Positions 34,570-43,825 of a stretch of DNA of 64,000 bases are shown piece after piece (position 1 is the stretch's first letter; every line of letters begins with the position of its first letter). Source of the DNA: Aridibaculum aurantiacum (lineage in GTDB: Bacteria > Bacteroidota > Bacteroidia > Chitinophagales > Chitinophagaceae). Both the position numbers and the translations under genes were made by a program. Where the stretch lies: NCBI RefSeq assembly GCF_017355875.1, contig NZ_JAFEWC010000003.1, forward strand, positions 501,001-565,000, given 5' to 3'. The notes under the pieces were generated by a model. The model ran no database searches and was not told the DNA's origin. It worked only from the letters and a program-made list of their open reading frames with translations.

Positions 34570-37017
34570 TTAGAACTCTGCACCTATTCCAAAAACAAGC
34601 CTTCCATTTGTTGCAGATATAGTAGGTGTCCAGTGATAGAAATATCCTGCGTTCAACGACATATAGAACATGCCCATCATTTTTAACCGGAGTAGCTGGT
34701 TGAGCATAAGACCACTTTCATGATAAGCATTGTCAGGTACAGAGAATTCTACGCCTGCATGTAGCTGAGGATTTTTCATCGTTCCCCATAAAACATTATG
34801 ACCTATCGCTGGTGTAGGTGCAGTGCTAAAGGCGCGGGTAAGCTTTGCTTTAAATAACGCATTTGGCAAATTGTGCATCCAGTAAAAGTTGATGAACCTA
34901 TCGCTGTAATAATCGTAAGGACGCATGGTTTGCATGCCGCCAAACACATAGATAGAACGAACCTCTGAAAGAAAACCATTACCTGCAAATAACTTACTGA
35001 TGGGCAGCTGGTGTTTGCTAAAGCTTGCACCCGCTAATAATAAGAAGTTCTCTTTGCCCCACCTGTTTATATTCTTTTCCCACTTAATGGCGCCGATGGC
35101 TTGCGTGTACGTGATGTTTGAATTTTCAATTATTCCGCGGGTAATGCGCGAATAAAGCACGGGATATTTACTACCGGAAGAATAATACCTTCCAAATACA
35201 GGTGCTGTTGTTTCTCCAAATGCATAGCGTAAGGTGAGCGAAAGCTCCTTTACATAAAAACGATTATGAGCCGTATTATTCTCAACGAACTGGTAAGGAT
35301 ATTGAGGCTGTATGTTTTCTTTAGTTCCGGTAATGGTTGCTGTGAGATATCCTAGTTTTTTGGTTACCGATGCATTCCAACCTTCCACCATGTCAACTCG
35401 GTTCATAAGAAACATCCGCAGGTAGTTTTTATCCAATTCATTGTGTAATTGTATCCTACCCGGATCGCGGAGATCTTTGTAATACGATCCACTTATCATG
35501 AACTCTTTGTACCTGTCGAGGTATACTTCACCAAAGCCACCATACTTCCATGTTTTATCGCCAACACCATAGCCGCCCCATCCACCTATACTTGCCCATT
35601 TTAGAATTTTTTCATTCGTCTGCATGCCGAAGCCAAAGCGACTTTGTTCATACTGGTTGTAGCTATAGATGCGTGGCAGGTTTATATCAAACATTTTTGC
35701 CGGCAGCTTATTCTCTACCAGCTTTTCTGTAAGACGGATCATCCAGTCGAAATTCTTTTCTTTCGAAATGCTGTCCATCACCACGAAGGTTCTTGCTTCT
35801 TTTGGCTGCAGTTCTACCGGGCGCAGTTCTTTCCATGTGCTATCTTCTGTAAGGTGTGCTGTAGGAGCTAAACGCGCAGTATGCGCTCTGTCGAACTTAT
35901 ACGATGCAAGTGGCACAAAGCTTAAAGAATCAATTTCTGAATTTCCTTTCATTGATAAAGTTCCGCTACCCAACATGGCTAGTTGCCACTTGATGTGGTA
36001 ATTCAACTGGTGAGGAAACCACTTTCCATCTACCTGTTTATACTGTTGTTCAATCCCAATGTTTCTCCTTGTGGTGCTATCAATCCTATGCGCTGATAAA
36101 TTAGAAATTGCATATCCACTTGAATGAATGAACAAGGTTCCCTGTAAACCATCAGCTAGTTTTTTAGGTGCAAAATTTATTACCCATACTGTATCACTTC
36201 CCTGCAATAGCTCATCAGACAGTCTGTAAGAAAAGTGCTGGAACAAACCTCTGCTCAATGGACTTTTATAGTCCTTTCCATTCAGGTTAATGAAATCGTT
36301 GTAAGAGTGAAATGGAAGCACGTTGGTTACAAGGCTTGTGATCGGGTGTTTGAAGCCAGACATCCTGGTAGCAAGAATGTCTTCCTGTAGCTTAGCAGGA
36401 CGTTGCCATGTCCTGGTGCTATAGGTTTCATTTACCAGCATATGTTGCTCATCCATTATTTTCTGGAAGCGAATGCTTTCTTTGCTGGTATCTTTTTTTA
36501 TAACCGAATCTGGAATAAGAATATCCGCCACCATTTTATAATAGATGTGGCATCTGTACCAAGTGTAGTTATCCGGGTTATGCTGGCTCCTGTTTTCAAC
36601 GGCTGCTTGCAGTATCCTTCTCAACTTATTGCTGGTGCTGGTAACAATAACTGCAGTCAATTGAGAAGGTAGCGGCCTCAGTATAATATTCAGCCCTGTT
36701 TTGCCAGCAAGAGCTTCTACTTTCTGCGGTTCATAATTCAGGTACGATACTTCAAAACTTTCTTTCTCCTTTGTTGCAGCAAATGAAAACCTTCCGTTAA
36801 GGTCAGCAACCAATCCTTGTTTGCTGTTAATAAATTTTATGGTGGCAAATGGTAAAGGATTTCCTGAAGTGTCAACCACCGTACCGGTGATCTGCTGAGC
36901 TCCAGCTGTAAGTGATGCTGCTGAAAGGAGTATTATTAGCAGCCATATAAAAGGGTAGGTCTTGGATACAGTAGTTTTTCTTCGGTACAATGCAGGTAGC
37001 AGTTTGATGTGCATCAT
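34570..37017 (-). CDS. DUF5686 outer-membrane protein with carboxypeptidase-regulatory-like domain
   Basis: An 815-residue protein. After a basic N-terminus and a hydrophobic segment (LLIILLSAASLTAGAQ) comes a beta-sandwich repeat (about 40-115: GTVVDTSGNPLPFATIKF, EVSYLNYEP), as in TonB-receptor and cell-surface proteins. The long rest is DUF5686-like: a helical/beta middle and C-terminal barrel strands (GRYYSSGSKYPVL, LRLKMMGMFYMSL), ending GIGAEF. Function is not known; the family is restricted to Bacteroidota as far as I know. The longer frame begins 225 bases upstream and would overlap the divergent gene, so I used the Met before the hydrophobic segment. Confidence 0.78.
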   Translation of the reverse strand: MMHIKLLPALYRRKTTVSKTYPFIWLLIILLSAASLTAGAQQITGTVVDTSGNPLPFATIKFINSKQGLVADLNGRFSFAATKEKESFEVSYLNYEPQKVEALAGKTGLNIILRPLPSQLTAVIVTSTSNKLRRILQAAVENRSQHNPDNYTWYRCHIYYKMVADILIPDSVIKKDTSKESIRFQKIMDEQHMLVNETYSTRTWQRPAKLQEDILATRMSGFKHPITSLVTNVLPFHSYNDFINLNGKDYKSPLSRGLFQHFSYRLSDELLQGSDTVWVINFAPKKLADGLQGTLFIHSSGYAISNLSAHRIDSTTRRNIGIEQQYKQVDGKWFPHQLNYHIKWQLAMLGSGTLSMKGNSEIDSLSFVPLASYKFDRAHTARLAPTAHLTEDSTWKELRPVELQPKEARTFVVMDSISKEKNFDWMIRLTEKLVENKLPAKMFDINLPRIYSYNQYEQSRFGFGMQTNEKILKWASIGGWGGYGVGDKTWKYGGFGEVYLDRYKEFMISGSYYKDLRDPGRIQLHNELDKNYLRMFLMNRVDMVEGWNASVTKKLGYLTATITGTKENIQPQYPYQFVENNTAHNRFYVKELSLTLRYAFGETTAPVFGRYYSSGSKYPVLYSRITRGIIENSNITYTQAIGAIKWEKNINRWGKENFLLLAGASFSKHQLPISKLFAGNGFLSEVRSIYVFGGMQTMRPYDYYSDRFINFYWMHNLPNALFKAKLTRAFSTAPTPAIGHNVLWGTMKNPQLHAGVEFSVPDNAYHESGLMLNQLLRLKMMGMFYMSLNAGYFYHWTPTISATNGRLVFGIGAEF

Positions 37018-37126
37018 AAAGGGCAGTGGTGTTGACGGGTTCAAAGTAATCCAAGAAAAAATAATTATATGGAAAACTTTACCAATGGATATAAGAAAAG
37101 AATACTTTGCAAGTATATCAACCGCC

Positions 37127-39283
37127 ATGAAATCCTTTACTGCCTTCCTTCTTACGTGTTTTCTATTTGTAGTTAATAATCCTGTTTTAGCGCAAAACAA
37201 GAAAGTTACATCTGCTCCCATGCCTTCGTGGGTTGTTTCCAATCCAGTTAATTACAATGTTTCTGCATTGGAAAAAGAAGCTGAAGATGGTTACTTCGAT
37301 ATGCTTTTTGAGAAACAAGTGAATGTTGCTGATGAAGTAGTTTACATAAAGAAGGCTTTAAAAATTCTGAATGAATCTGGTGTTGAAAATGCATCGGAGG
37401 TATCCGTTGGTTTCAATCCTGCTTACCAGCAACTGGCTTTTCATGCTATCAACATCAAAAGGGGAAATGAGTTTATCGACAAGTTGCAGGTAAAGAAATT
37501 CAAGGTTCTGCAACAAGAAACTGATGCTTACAGGCATTTGTACGATGGTAATCTTACTGCTCTTCTTTTACTCGATGATGTACGGAAAGGTGACGTGATC
37601 GAGTTTTCGTATAGCATCAAAGGAACTAATCCAATACTTGATGGTAAGTATGCGGATTTTTTCGACATGGGTTATTCAGTACCGGTGGGTAGTTTATATT
37701 ATCGCGTGCTGTCACCGGTTACCCGGCCTCTTTATGTAGAAAGTATAGGTGGAAAAAATGATCCGGTAGTTGTTCGCAAAAAGGACAACAAAGAATATGT
37801 ATGGTCGCTGGTGGATGTGGCGCCTGTAAAGATCGATGCGAATGTTCCATCATGGTACCAGGCGTTTCCCCTTGTTTCGGTAAGCGAATACAATGATTGG
37901 CATGATGTACGCAAATGGGCTAATTCTTTATTTCCTACTGCTACCATTGGTGCTCCTTTAAAGAAAAAGATAGACGCTATCAAGTCTACATACATTAATG
38001 ATGCTGATCGTGCTGCTGCCGCTCTTCGTTTTGTGCAGGATGATATTCGTTACCTAGGCATCGAGATGGGCGTAAATTCTTACAAACCCGCTGAACCCAA
38101 TAAAGTTTTTGCGCAGCGCTATGGCGACTGCAAAGACAAGTGTTATTTGCTGGTAACGATGTTGCAGGCTATGGGCATCCAGGCAACGCCGGTCATGGTC
38201 AATTCATCGAACAAGAAAGGTATCTATAACTGGCTGCCTTCACCAAAGGCATTCGATCATGTAACCGTGCGTATGACGGTTAATGGTGCGTATCGATTTG
38301 TTGATCCTACAAATAGCTACCAGCGTGGACCGTTGCAGTTTATTTCTTACCCTGATTACCAGGCAGGTCTTGTACTTGCGGATAGCACCGTTGGATTAAC
38401 AGCACTGGAGGCACATGAACCTGGTAAAATAGATGTGAAGGAAATATTTGCTGCGCCTGACAAAGAAGGAACAGTAAGATTGACCGTGGTTACAAAAAAC
38501 AGCGGGTCGTATGCAGATGCTGCAAGGGCAGAATTTGCTACCAATAGTTTATCTGCCATGCAAAAGAATTTCACCAGTTTTTATGCTGCCTATTTTGAAG
38601 CCATAAAAGCTGATAGCATCAACTATAAAGATGATGAGGTGAAAGGAAGTTTTACGGTGTATGAGTATTATTCAATTAAAGATTTCTGGCAGCGTGATAA
38701 AGAAGAACAGCTGGCAAGTTTCTCTGCGTATGTTATCAATAGTTATCTAAAACGGCCAAAAGAGAAAACACGTGATATGCCTATGTATATAGGTTATCCT
38801 GCCCGTTACAAAGAGTTTATTGAGGTCACTTTACCAGAAGAATGGCAGCTGGAGGATTTTAATGCAAACATCCGGAATAGTGCCTTTTCGTACAGGGCCA
38901 GCTCTACTGTAAAAGGAAACAAGCTGCTATTGTTGTACGAATATGAAACGCACAAAGATTTTCTTTCGCCTGGAGAAGTGCCACTGATGGTAGCTGCACT
39001 TAAGCAGATTGATGAAAAGCTGGGCTGGCAGGTAACCACCAATGATGAAGCCGTAGCCCCGAACCCGCAAAAGAAAGACCTGTCTCCTGTTGATCAAAAA
39101 ACAATCTATCGTAAGCTGGCTATTTTTTTCCTTCTTCTAACTGCTGTCGTTATATTCTTCATCATCCGGCATAAGAGAAACCAGCGTAAATCTGAAGAAT
39201 ACTACGATCGTTTCAACGAGCAGTTCCAGTTGCTGAAGAATAAAACACAGGATAAAGAACAGCAACCCCATAATCTCAATTAG
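37127..39283 (+). CDS. DUF3857 and transglutaminase-like domain protein
   Basis: A 718-residue secreted protein with a signal peptide (VVNNPVLAQ). A DUF3857 region (about 60-240) is followed by a transglutaminase-like domain with the likely triad Cys335 (RYGDCKDKCYLL), His378 (PKAFDHVTV) and Asp393 (RFVDPT). A second beta region follows, then a C-terminal membrane helix (FFLLLTAVVIFFII) and a charged tail. Such proteins are common in Bacteroidota and thought to act on peptides in the periplasm, but the substrate is unknown. The divergent gene encodes a DUF5686 protein; both start within the same 109-base gap. Confidence 0.82.
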   Translation: MKSFTAFLLTCFLFVVNNPVLAQNKKVTSAPMPSWVVSNPVNYNVSALEKEAEDGYFDMLFEKQVNVADEVVYIKKALKILNESGVENASEVSVGFNPAYQQLAFHAINIKRGNEFIDKLQVKKFKVLQQETDAYRHLYDGNLTALLLLDDVRKGDVIEFSYSIKGTNPILDGKYADFFDMGYSVPVGSLYYRVLSPVTRPLYVESIGGKNDPVVVRKKDNKEYVWSLVDVAPVKIDANVPSWYQAFPLVSVSEYNDWHDVRKWANSLFPTATIGAPLKKKIDAIKSTYINDADRAAAALRFVQDDIRYLGIEMGVNSYKPAEPNKVFAQRYGDCKDKCYLLVTMLQAMGIQATPVMVNSSNKKGIYNWLPSPKAFDHVTVRMTVNGAYRFVDPTNSYQRGPLQFISYPDYQAGLVLADSTVGLTALEAHEPGKIDVKEIFAAPDKEGTVRLTVVTKNSGSYADAARAEFATNSLSAMQKNFTSFYAAYFEAIKADSINYKDDEVKGSFTVYEYYSIKDFWQRDKEEQLASFSAYVINSYLKRPKEKTRDMPMYIGYPARYKEFIEVTLPEEWQLEDFNANIRNSAFSYRASSTVKGNKLLLLYEYETHKDFLSPGEVPLMVAALKQIDEKLGWQVTTNDEAVAPNPQKKDLSPVDQKTIYRKLAIFFLLLTAVVIFFIIRHKRNQRKSEEYYDRFNEQFQLLKNKTQDKEQQPHNLN

Positions 39284-39395
39284 CCAGGGACGTGAGTTGG
39301 TGAGAGTTTACCTAACCATGGTTCTGCCATTCCTGGAGTGATGTATAGGAGGTGGTGGCACCTGTTTTGCACACAGAGTGCATTAAAACATTCAA

Positions 39396-39578
39396 ATGGC
39401 CGTAGATGTATTTGCCAACGACAATCAGAACCTGCAGAAAACCTTCTTAAGCGAGAACAGGCGGTTCCTTGAAGCTATTCGAAAAAAACATCCTCTTGAA
39501 GATATTCTTCGGCAGTACGATAAAGTAACGAAGGTGTTTGAAACCATCAAGCAGAAGCACCGTACGGTAGGGGAGTAG
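39396..39578 (+). CDS. small helical protein of unknown function, 60 residues
   Basis: A 60-residue charged protein, probably one or two helices (SENRRFLEAIRKKHPLEDIL and KVTKVFETIKQKH). No signal peptide, membrane segment or known motif. Its even base usage and sensible amino-acid pattern suggest a real gene, but no ribosome site stands out. Confidence 0.4.
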   Translation: MAVDVFANDNQNLQKTFLSENRRFLEAIRKKHPLEDILRQYDKVTKVFETIKQKHRTVGE

Positions 39579-39680
39579 ATGGTTTCAAAAAAGTAGAAGA
39601 GAGTGTAGGAGATAAGACGTTATCCAGTTGCGATCGATTTGCGTAGAGTAGCTAATAATTTATATAACCAGAAGCTCTAG

Positions 39681-39757
39681 AACTTCCAACCTCCAACCTC
39701 CAACCTCCAACCTCCAACTTCAAACCTCTAACTTCAAACCTTAAACCTGGAACCTTT
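39681..39757. repeat. tandem CCAACCT heptamers, G-poor
   Basis: About four exact CCAACCT units followed by degenerate forms (CAACTTC, AAACCTCTA, AAACCTTA). The tract is just beyond the stop of the DCC gene and is part of the G-poor repeat family. Confidence 0.8.
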
Positions 39758-40142
39758 CCCTCATTTCAGCACTGGGTAACCAGCATTCAGTTTTCTTTCC
39801 AAACCATTTATAGCGGTTAGCTGCTACAAAATTATACACGCCATTCCTGATAACAGGCGGTACTACTATAAATGCAGCCAACAGAGGCCATGCTCCGGAA
39901 AGTTCTTTTGCTATTAGTAAGGCGGCGGTAGAGCGGGTATATAATTTTCCGTTTTTGTACAAAACCACAGAACCCAGCTCGCTTGGGTCCATATCAAATT
40001 GCTTCATTACCTGCTGACCAAAATCTGACTGCAACGAAGCAAATCTGAATAGCTTCCTCTTATCGCGCTTGATTACAAACTGTACACTACTGCTGCACAA
40101 GTTGCACATCCCGTCGAAGAATATGATTGGGTTTGAAGACAT
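39741..40142 (-). CDS. DCC family thiol-disulfide oxidoreductase-like protein
   Basis: A 133-residue protein with the family's N-terminal motif FFDGMCNLCSSSVQF (the D-G-x-C-x-x-C pair) at about residues 8-22 and the following FRFASLQSDFG. The thioredoxin-like fold suggests a redox role; the biological partner is unknown. Its C-terminal codons run into the repeat tract at 39681-39757. Upstream of its start is a 268-base G-poor tract. Confidence 0.85.
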   Translation of the reverse strand: MSSNPIIFFDGMCNLCSSSVQFVIKRDKRKLFRFASLQSDFGQQVMKQFDMDPSELGSVVLYKNGKLYTRSTAALLIAKELSGAWPLLAAFIVVPPVIRNGVYNFVAANRYKWFGKKTECWLPSAEMRERFQV

Positions 40143-40145
40143 GTT

Positions 40146-40412
40146 AATTCAAAAGTCAAAAGTCAAAATTCAACAGTCAAAATTCAAAATTCAAAATTCA
40201 ACAGTCAAAAGTCAAAGTCAAAGTCCAAAGTCACAATTCAAAATTCAAAAGTCCAAATTCAAAACCTCTAAATGAGGTTATGAATTATTATTCATCTAAT
40301 ACAATTCATAATCCAGTAACAGCATCAACCATCAAGCATCCAACCTCCAAACATCCAGCATCCAGCATCCAACCTTAAACTTCAAACATCAAACATCAAA
40401 CCTCACCCCCCT
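40146..40412. repeat. long G-poor simple-sequence tract
   Basis: A stretch filled by AGTCAAA, AATTCAAA and AACAGTC units, then CATCAAA, CATCCA and CAAACCTC units, with a short unrelated segment between. It separates the DCC gene from rlmI. The only open frames here are low-complexity translations of the repeat. It is the longest such tract in the window. Confidence 0.8.
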
Positions 40413-41583
40413 ACATCACCTGCACTATCAAAAACTTCAGGTAGTTGGTGTTCTCTATTCCCCAAATGATCGGGTGGTCGCTTGCCTGCGCCTGGAAGGT
40501 GACTTGCCTTAGCGTCCGCTTTGCATCTTTTGCTGCTGCATAAATGGTGTCTAAGAACATTTCTGGCTGCACCAGGTTGGTACAACTGCTTGTGACAAGA
40601 AAACCACCTGGCTTTATCAGTTTCATACCTCTCAGGTTGATCTCTTTATAGCCACTCAAAGCTTTATTGATATGCTCCCGGCTCTTGGTGAAAGCTGGCG
40701 GGTCAAGCATCAATACATCATACTGCCGTCCATCCTTACCCCATTGTTTTAGCACATCAAACGCGTTCATAGCCTGGAACGTACAAATGTTTTGCAGGTT
40801 GTTCAGTTCAGCATTTCTTGTAGCCTGTGCAACTGCATTCTCACTTATATCAAGTCCCAACACTGATTTTGCGCCATAATATGCAGCATGAATTTCAAAC
40901 GTACCGGTATAGGTAAAACAACCCAGCACATCTGCATCTTTTACAATATGCTGGATGGCGCGCCTGTTGTCCTGCTGGTCAAGAAAATAGCCGGTCTTCT
41001 GGCCGTTTTCTATATCTACGTAAAACTTCAGCCCGTTTTCGTTTATGATTATGCTGGTATCAAAAGGTTCTGAAAGGAAACCCTTCTTTTGCTCCAGTCC
41101 CTCCAGTTCACGCACCGGCACATCGTTGCGTTCATATATACCTTTTGGAGAAAATATCTTTTGCAGCGACCGAACAATGGCATCTTTCCAAACCTCCATG
41201 CCGTACGATAGCGTCTGGATAACAAGGTAGTCATTGAACTTATCGATGATCAGCGCAGGCATCAGATCAGCTTCTCCAAATATCAGCCTGCAGTTTTCCG
41301 AGTAACCAATCTTTTGGCGGTAGTTCCATGCATTCTGTATCCTGTTGAAAAAGAAAGTTTCATCTATTTGTTCAGCACGGTTGCGGGTCAGCAGTCGCAC
41401 CAGTATTTGAGAGCGTTGGTTTATGTAGCCCTTGCCAACAAATTTTCCGTCATGGCTAAACACCTCTACTATATCACCTGCCTGCGGTTCACCTTCTAGC
41501 CTGTTTACTTCGTTACTAAAGATCCACGGATGCCCGTTGGCAATCCGCGGACTTATCTTCTTATTTAGCACCACCTTTATCAT
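40411..41583 (-). CDS. rlmI: class I SAM-dependent 23S rRNA methyltransferase (RlmI-like)
   Basis: A 390-residue protein with an N-terminal PUA domain (ISPRIANGHPWIFSNEVNR, QAGDIVEV, GKFVGKGYINQRSQI) and a Rossmann-fold methyltransferase (about 190-390). The SAM-binding region is DVLGCFTYTGTFEIHAAYYGA and VLGLDISENAVAQA; the catalytic motif is LMLDPPAFTKS. It matches RlmI (m5C1962 of 23S rRNA). The gene is divergent from grpE; the gap holds an inverted pair of simple-sequence tracts. Confidence 0.88.
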   Translation of the reverse strand: MIKVVLNKKISPRIANGHPWIFSNEVNRLEGEPQAGDIVEVFSHDGKFVGKGYINQRSQILVRLLTRNRAEQIDETFFFNRIQNAWNYRQKIGYSENCRLIFGEADLMPALIIDKFNDYLVIQTLSYGMEVWKDAIVRSLQKIFSPKGIYERNDVPVRELEGLEQKKGFLSEPFDTSIIINENGLKFYVDIENGQKTGYFLDQQDNRRAIQHIVKDADVLGCFTYTGTFEIHAAYYGAKSVLGLDISENAVAQATRNAELNNLQNICTFQAMNAFDVLKQWGKDGRQYDVLMLDPPAFTKSREHINKALSGYKEINLRGMKLIKPGGFLVTSSCTNLVQPEMFLDTIYAAAKDAKRTLRQVTFQAQASDHPIIWGIENTNYLKFLIVQVM

Positions 41584-41592
41584 TGGGCAAAG

Positions 41593-41783
41593 GTGAGGTT
41601 ATTTTAGATTGGAGATTGACGATTTTAGATTAGTAGCTGATCACCTTCATCCCAACCAGGAAAGATTTTTTCTCAAAACCTCTTTTAATCCATAACCTTC
41701 TTGATCTTCTGTAAAAAATTGCCTTTCCAAATCTTCAATCCGCAATCTTCAATCCGCAATCTCCAATCTTAAATCGAATGTCA
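41593..41783. repeat. inverted pair of simple-sequence tracts between rlmI and grpE
   Basis: The left end has TTTTAGATTGGAGATTG; the right end has AATCTTCAATCCGC units and CAATCTCCAATCTTAAA. The two are near-complements: TTAGATTGGAGATTG faces CAATCTCCAATCTTAA. The left tract is C-poor and the right is G-poor, so they are the same repeat in opposite orientation, separated by about 100 bases. Confidence 0.75.
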
Positions 41784-41802
41784 ATTTGACCTTAAATCGT
41801 GC

Positions 41803-41831
41803 TTTGGCAAGCGCTTTGACCATTACTTTTG
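41803..41831 (+). promoter_or_regulatory. promoter of grpE
   Basis: TTG (41804-41806), 17 bases, then TACTTTTG (41824-41831), a good two-part match. The ATG lies 15 bases further, giving a leader of about 11 nt. A heat-shock-type element such as CIRCE is not visible. Confidence 0.6.
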
Positions 41832-41845
41832 CCAAAAATTGAAGT

Positions 41846-42415
41846 ATGGAAGAAAAAGATATGCAGCAAAATGACACCCAGGATATTAGCATGGAAGGAA
41901 TGAACATTAATGCAGATGACAGTATTCCAGGTACAACGCACCTTTCTGAAGAAATGACTGAAGAGAGTGAAACAGAAAAATTAAGGGCGGAATTGCAGGA
42001 ACAAAAAGACAAGTACCTGCGCCTTTTTGCTGAGTTCGACAACTTTAAAAGACGTAATGCCAAAGAGCGCATAGAACTTATACAAACAGCTGGAAGAGAA
42101 GTGATTACAAGTATGCTTGATGTACTTGATGATGCTGATCGTGCTGAAAAACAGATTCAGACTTCTGAAGATGTGAACGTGGTAAAAGAAGGCGTGCAGC
42201 TGGTTTTCAATAAACTGCGTACAACCTTGCTTAGCAAGGGGCTGAAACCAATGGAAAGCATCAACTCCGATTTTGATGTGGAGAAACATGAGGCGATCAC
42301 TGAAATACCAGCGCCTACAGATGCATTAAAGGGTAAAGTGGTAGACGAGGTAACAAAAGGCTACTACCTGAATGATAAGATTATCCGTCATGCCAAAGTG
42401 GTTGTTGGAAAATAA
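41846..42415 (+). CDS. grpE: nucleotide exchange factor GrpE
   Basis: The 189-residue protein releases ADP from DnaK. It has an acidic, disordered N-terminus (about 1-45), a coiled-coil helix (TEKLRAELQEQKDKYLRL, AEFDNFKRRNAKER) and the C-terminal beta domain ending ALKGKVVDEVTKGYYLNDKI..RHAKVVVG. It is followed by dnaJ after 175 bases with no terminator, as in most Bacteroidota; dnaK is not in the window. Confidence 0.94.
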   Translation: MEEKDMQQNDTQDISMEGMNINADDSIPGTTHLSEEMTEESETEKLRAELQEQKDKYLRLFAEFDNFKRRNAKERIELIQTAGREVITSMLDVLDDADRAEKQIQTSEDVNVVKEGVQLVFNKLRTTLLSKGLKPMESINSDFDVEKHEAITEIPAPTDALKGKVVDEVTKGYYLNDKIIRHAKVVVGK

Positions 42416-42590
42416 CACGTGGCTATTGCGGAAGTAAATTTTGTGCACGGGCAGTGGTTCCAATATCAGCATTGTTGCGTCGCACACTTGTACGGTTGGT
42501 TTATAAAGCAGCCATATGGCAGCAGCAAACCATCCACTGAAATAACAAAAACACCGGCAGCTATAGCTACTGGTTAAGGACAAAAACAAT

Positions 42591-43763
42591 ATGTCAACTA
42601 AAAGAGATTATTACGAAATACTGGGCGTAAGTAAAGGGGCCGGTGCCGATGAGATCAAAAAAGCTTATCGTAAGGTAGCTATGCAATTTCACCCCGACCG
42701 CAACCCCGGCGATAAAGAAGCAGAAGAGAAGTTTAAAGAGGCGGCCGAAGCTTACGAAGTATTAAGCGATACCGATAAACGCGCCAAGTACGACCGTTAT
42801 GGCCATTCAGCATTCGGTCCTGGTACCGGAGGTTTTGGTGGTGGTCATGGCAATATGGAAGATATCTTCAGCCAGTTTGGCGACATATTCGGCGATGATA
42901 TCTTCGGGAACTTCTTTGGTGGCGGCGGTGGTGGACGCAGGGGCGGCGGTGGTGGTCGCAGGGCTACTGGCCAACGCGGCAGCAACCTGCGTGTGAAGCT
43001 AAAACTCACATACGAAGAGATTGCAAAAGGTGTTACCAAGAATATCAAGGTTAAGAAATACGTGCCTTGTAATACCTGTAGTGGTAGTGGAGCAAAAGAT
43101 AAAGGCAGTGTTTCAACCTGCGGCACCTGCCAGGGCAGCGGCCAGGTACGACGCGTACAGAATACCTTCCTTGGCCAGATGCAGACCGTAACTACTTGTC
43201 CAACCTGTAATGGTGAAGGTTCAACCATCACATCTAAATGTGGATCATGTAAGGGTGAAGGACGCGTATACGGAGAAGAAATGGTGAGCCTGGATATTCC
43301 TGCCGGCGTACAGGAAGGTATGCAGCTAAGCCTGAGCGGAAAAGGAAACGCAGGCGAACGAGGCGGTTATCCCGGCGACCTCATCGTGCTGGTAGAAGAA
43401 GAGGCGCATCCTACGCTTCACCGCGATGGCTTGAATGTAGCATACGATCTGTTCATCTCTTTCCCTGATGCCGTATTTGGTACACAGGTAGAGGTGCCAA
43501 CCATTGATGGTAAAGCAAAGATCAAAATACCGGCAGGTACACAAAGCGGAAAGATCTTCCGCCTGAAAGGCAAAGGTTTCCCAGAGGTGAATGGCTATAG
43601 CAAAGGCGACCAGCTGATACACGTAAATGTGTGGACACCGCAGAACGTAACGAACGAAGAACGTGAGACATTAGAGAAGTTGAACAATAGCAACAACTTC
43701 AAGCCGCATCCTGATAAGAACGACAAGAGCTTTTTTGAAAAGATCAAAGAGGCATTCAGTTAA
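42591..43763 (+). CDS. dnaJ: chaperone DnaJ
   Basis: A 390-residue type I J-protein that stimulates DnaK. The J domain with HPD (FHPDRNPG) is at about 5-70, and a Gly/Phe-rich region lies at about 75-125 with an unusually long Gly/Arg run. Four zinc repeats follow: [24 protein letters not shown] and CGSCKGEG. Next come the substrate-binding sandwich ([12 protein letters not shown]) and the C-terminal dimerisation part. The gene ends in a perfect hairpin terminator and a REP-like array follows. Confidence 0.96.
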   Translation: MSTKRDYYEILGVSKGAGADEIKKAYRKVAMQFHPDRNPGDKEAEEKFKEAAEAYEVLSDTDKRAKYDRYGHSAFGPGTGGFGGGHGNMEDIFSQFGDIFGDDIFGNFFGGGGGGRRGGGGGRRATGQRGSNLRVKLKLTYEEIAKGVTKNIKVKKYVPCNTCSGSGAKDKGSVSTCGTCQGSGQVRRVQNTFLGQMQTVTTCPTCNGEGSTITSKCGSCKGEGRVYGEEMVSLDIPAGVQEGMQLSLSGKGNAGERGGYPGDLIVLVEEEAHPTLHRDGLNVAYDLFISFPDAVFGTQVEVPTIDGKAKIKIPAGTQSGKIFRLKGKGFPEVNGYSKGDQLIHVNVWTPQNVTNEERETLEKLNNSNNFKPHPDKNDKSFFEKIKEAFS

Positions 43764-43785
43764 TAAAGATTGATTAAGATTTAAG

Positions 43786-43817
43786 AAGGCGCTGGTGAAA
43801 AACCAGCGCCTTTTTTT
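43786..43817 (+). terminator. terminator after dnaJ
   Basis: GGCGCTGGT pairs perfectly with ACCAGCGCC around a 5-base loop, followed by seven T. Confidence 0.9.
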
Positions 43818-43825
43818 ATGGTGCT

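Noticed and set aside
40069-40275. 68-residue Lys/Ser/Gln-rich frame
   Set aside because: Most of it is a translation of the AGTCAAA/AATTCAAA repeats; the beginning overlaps the DCC gene on the other strand.
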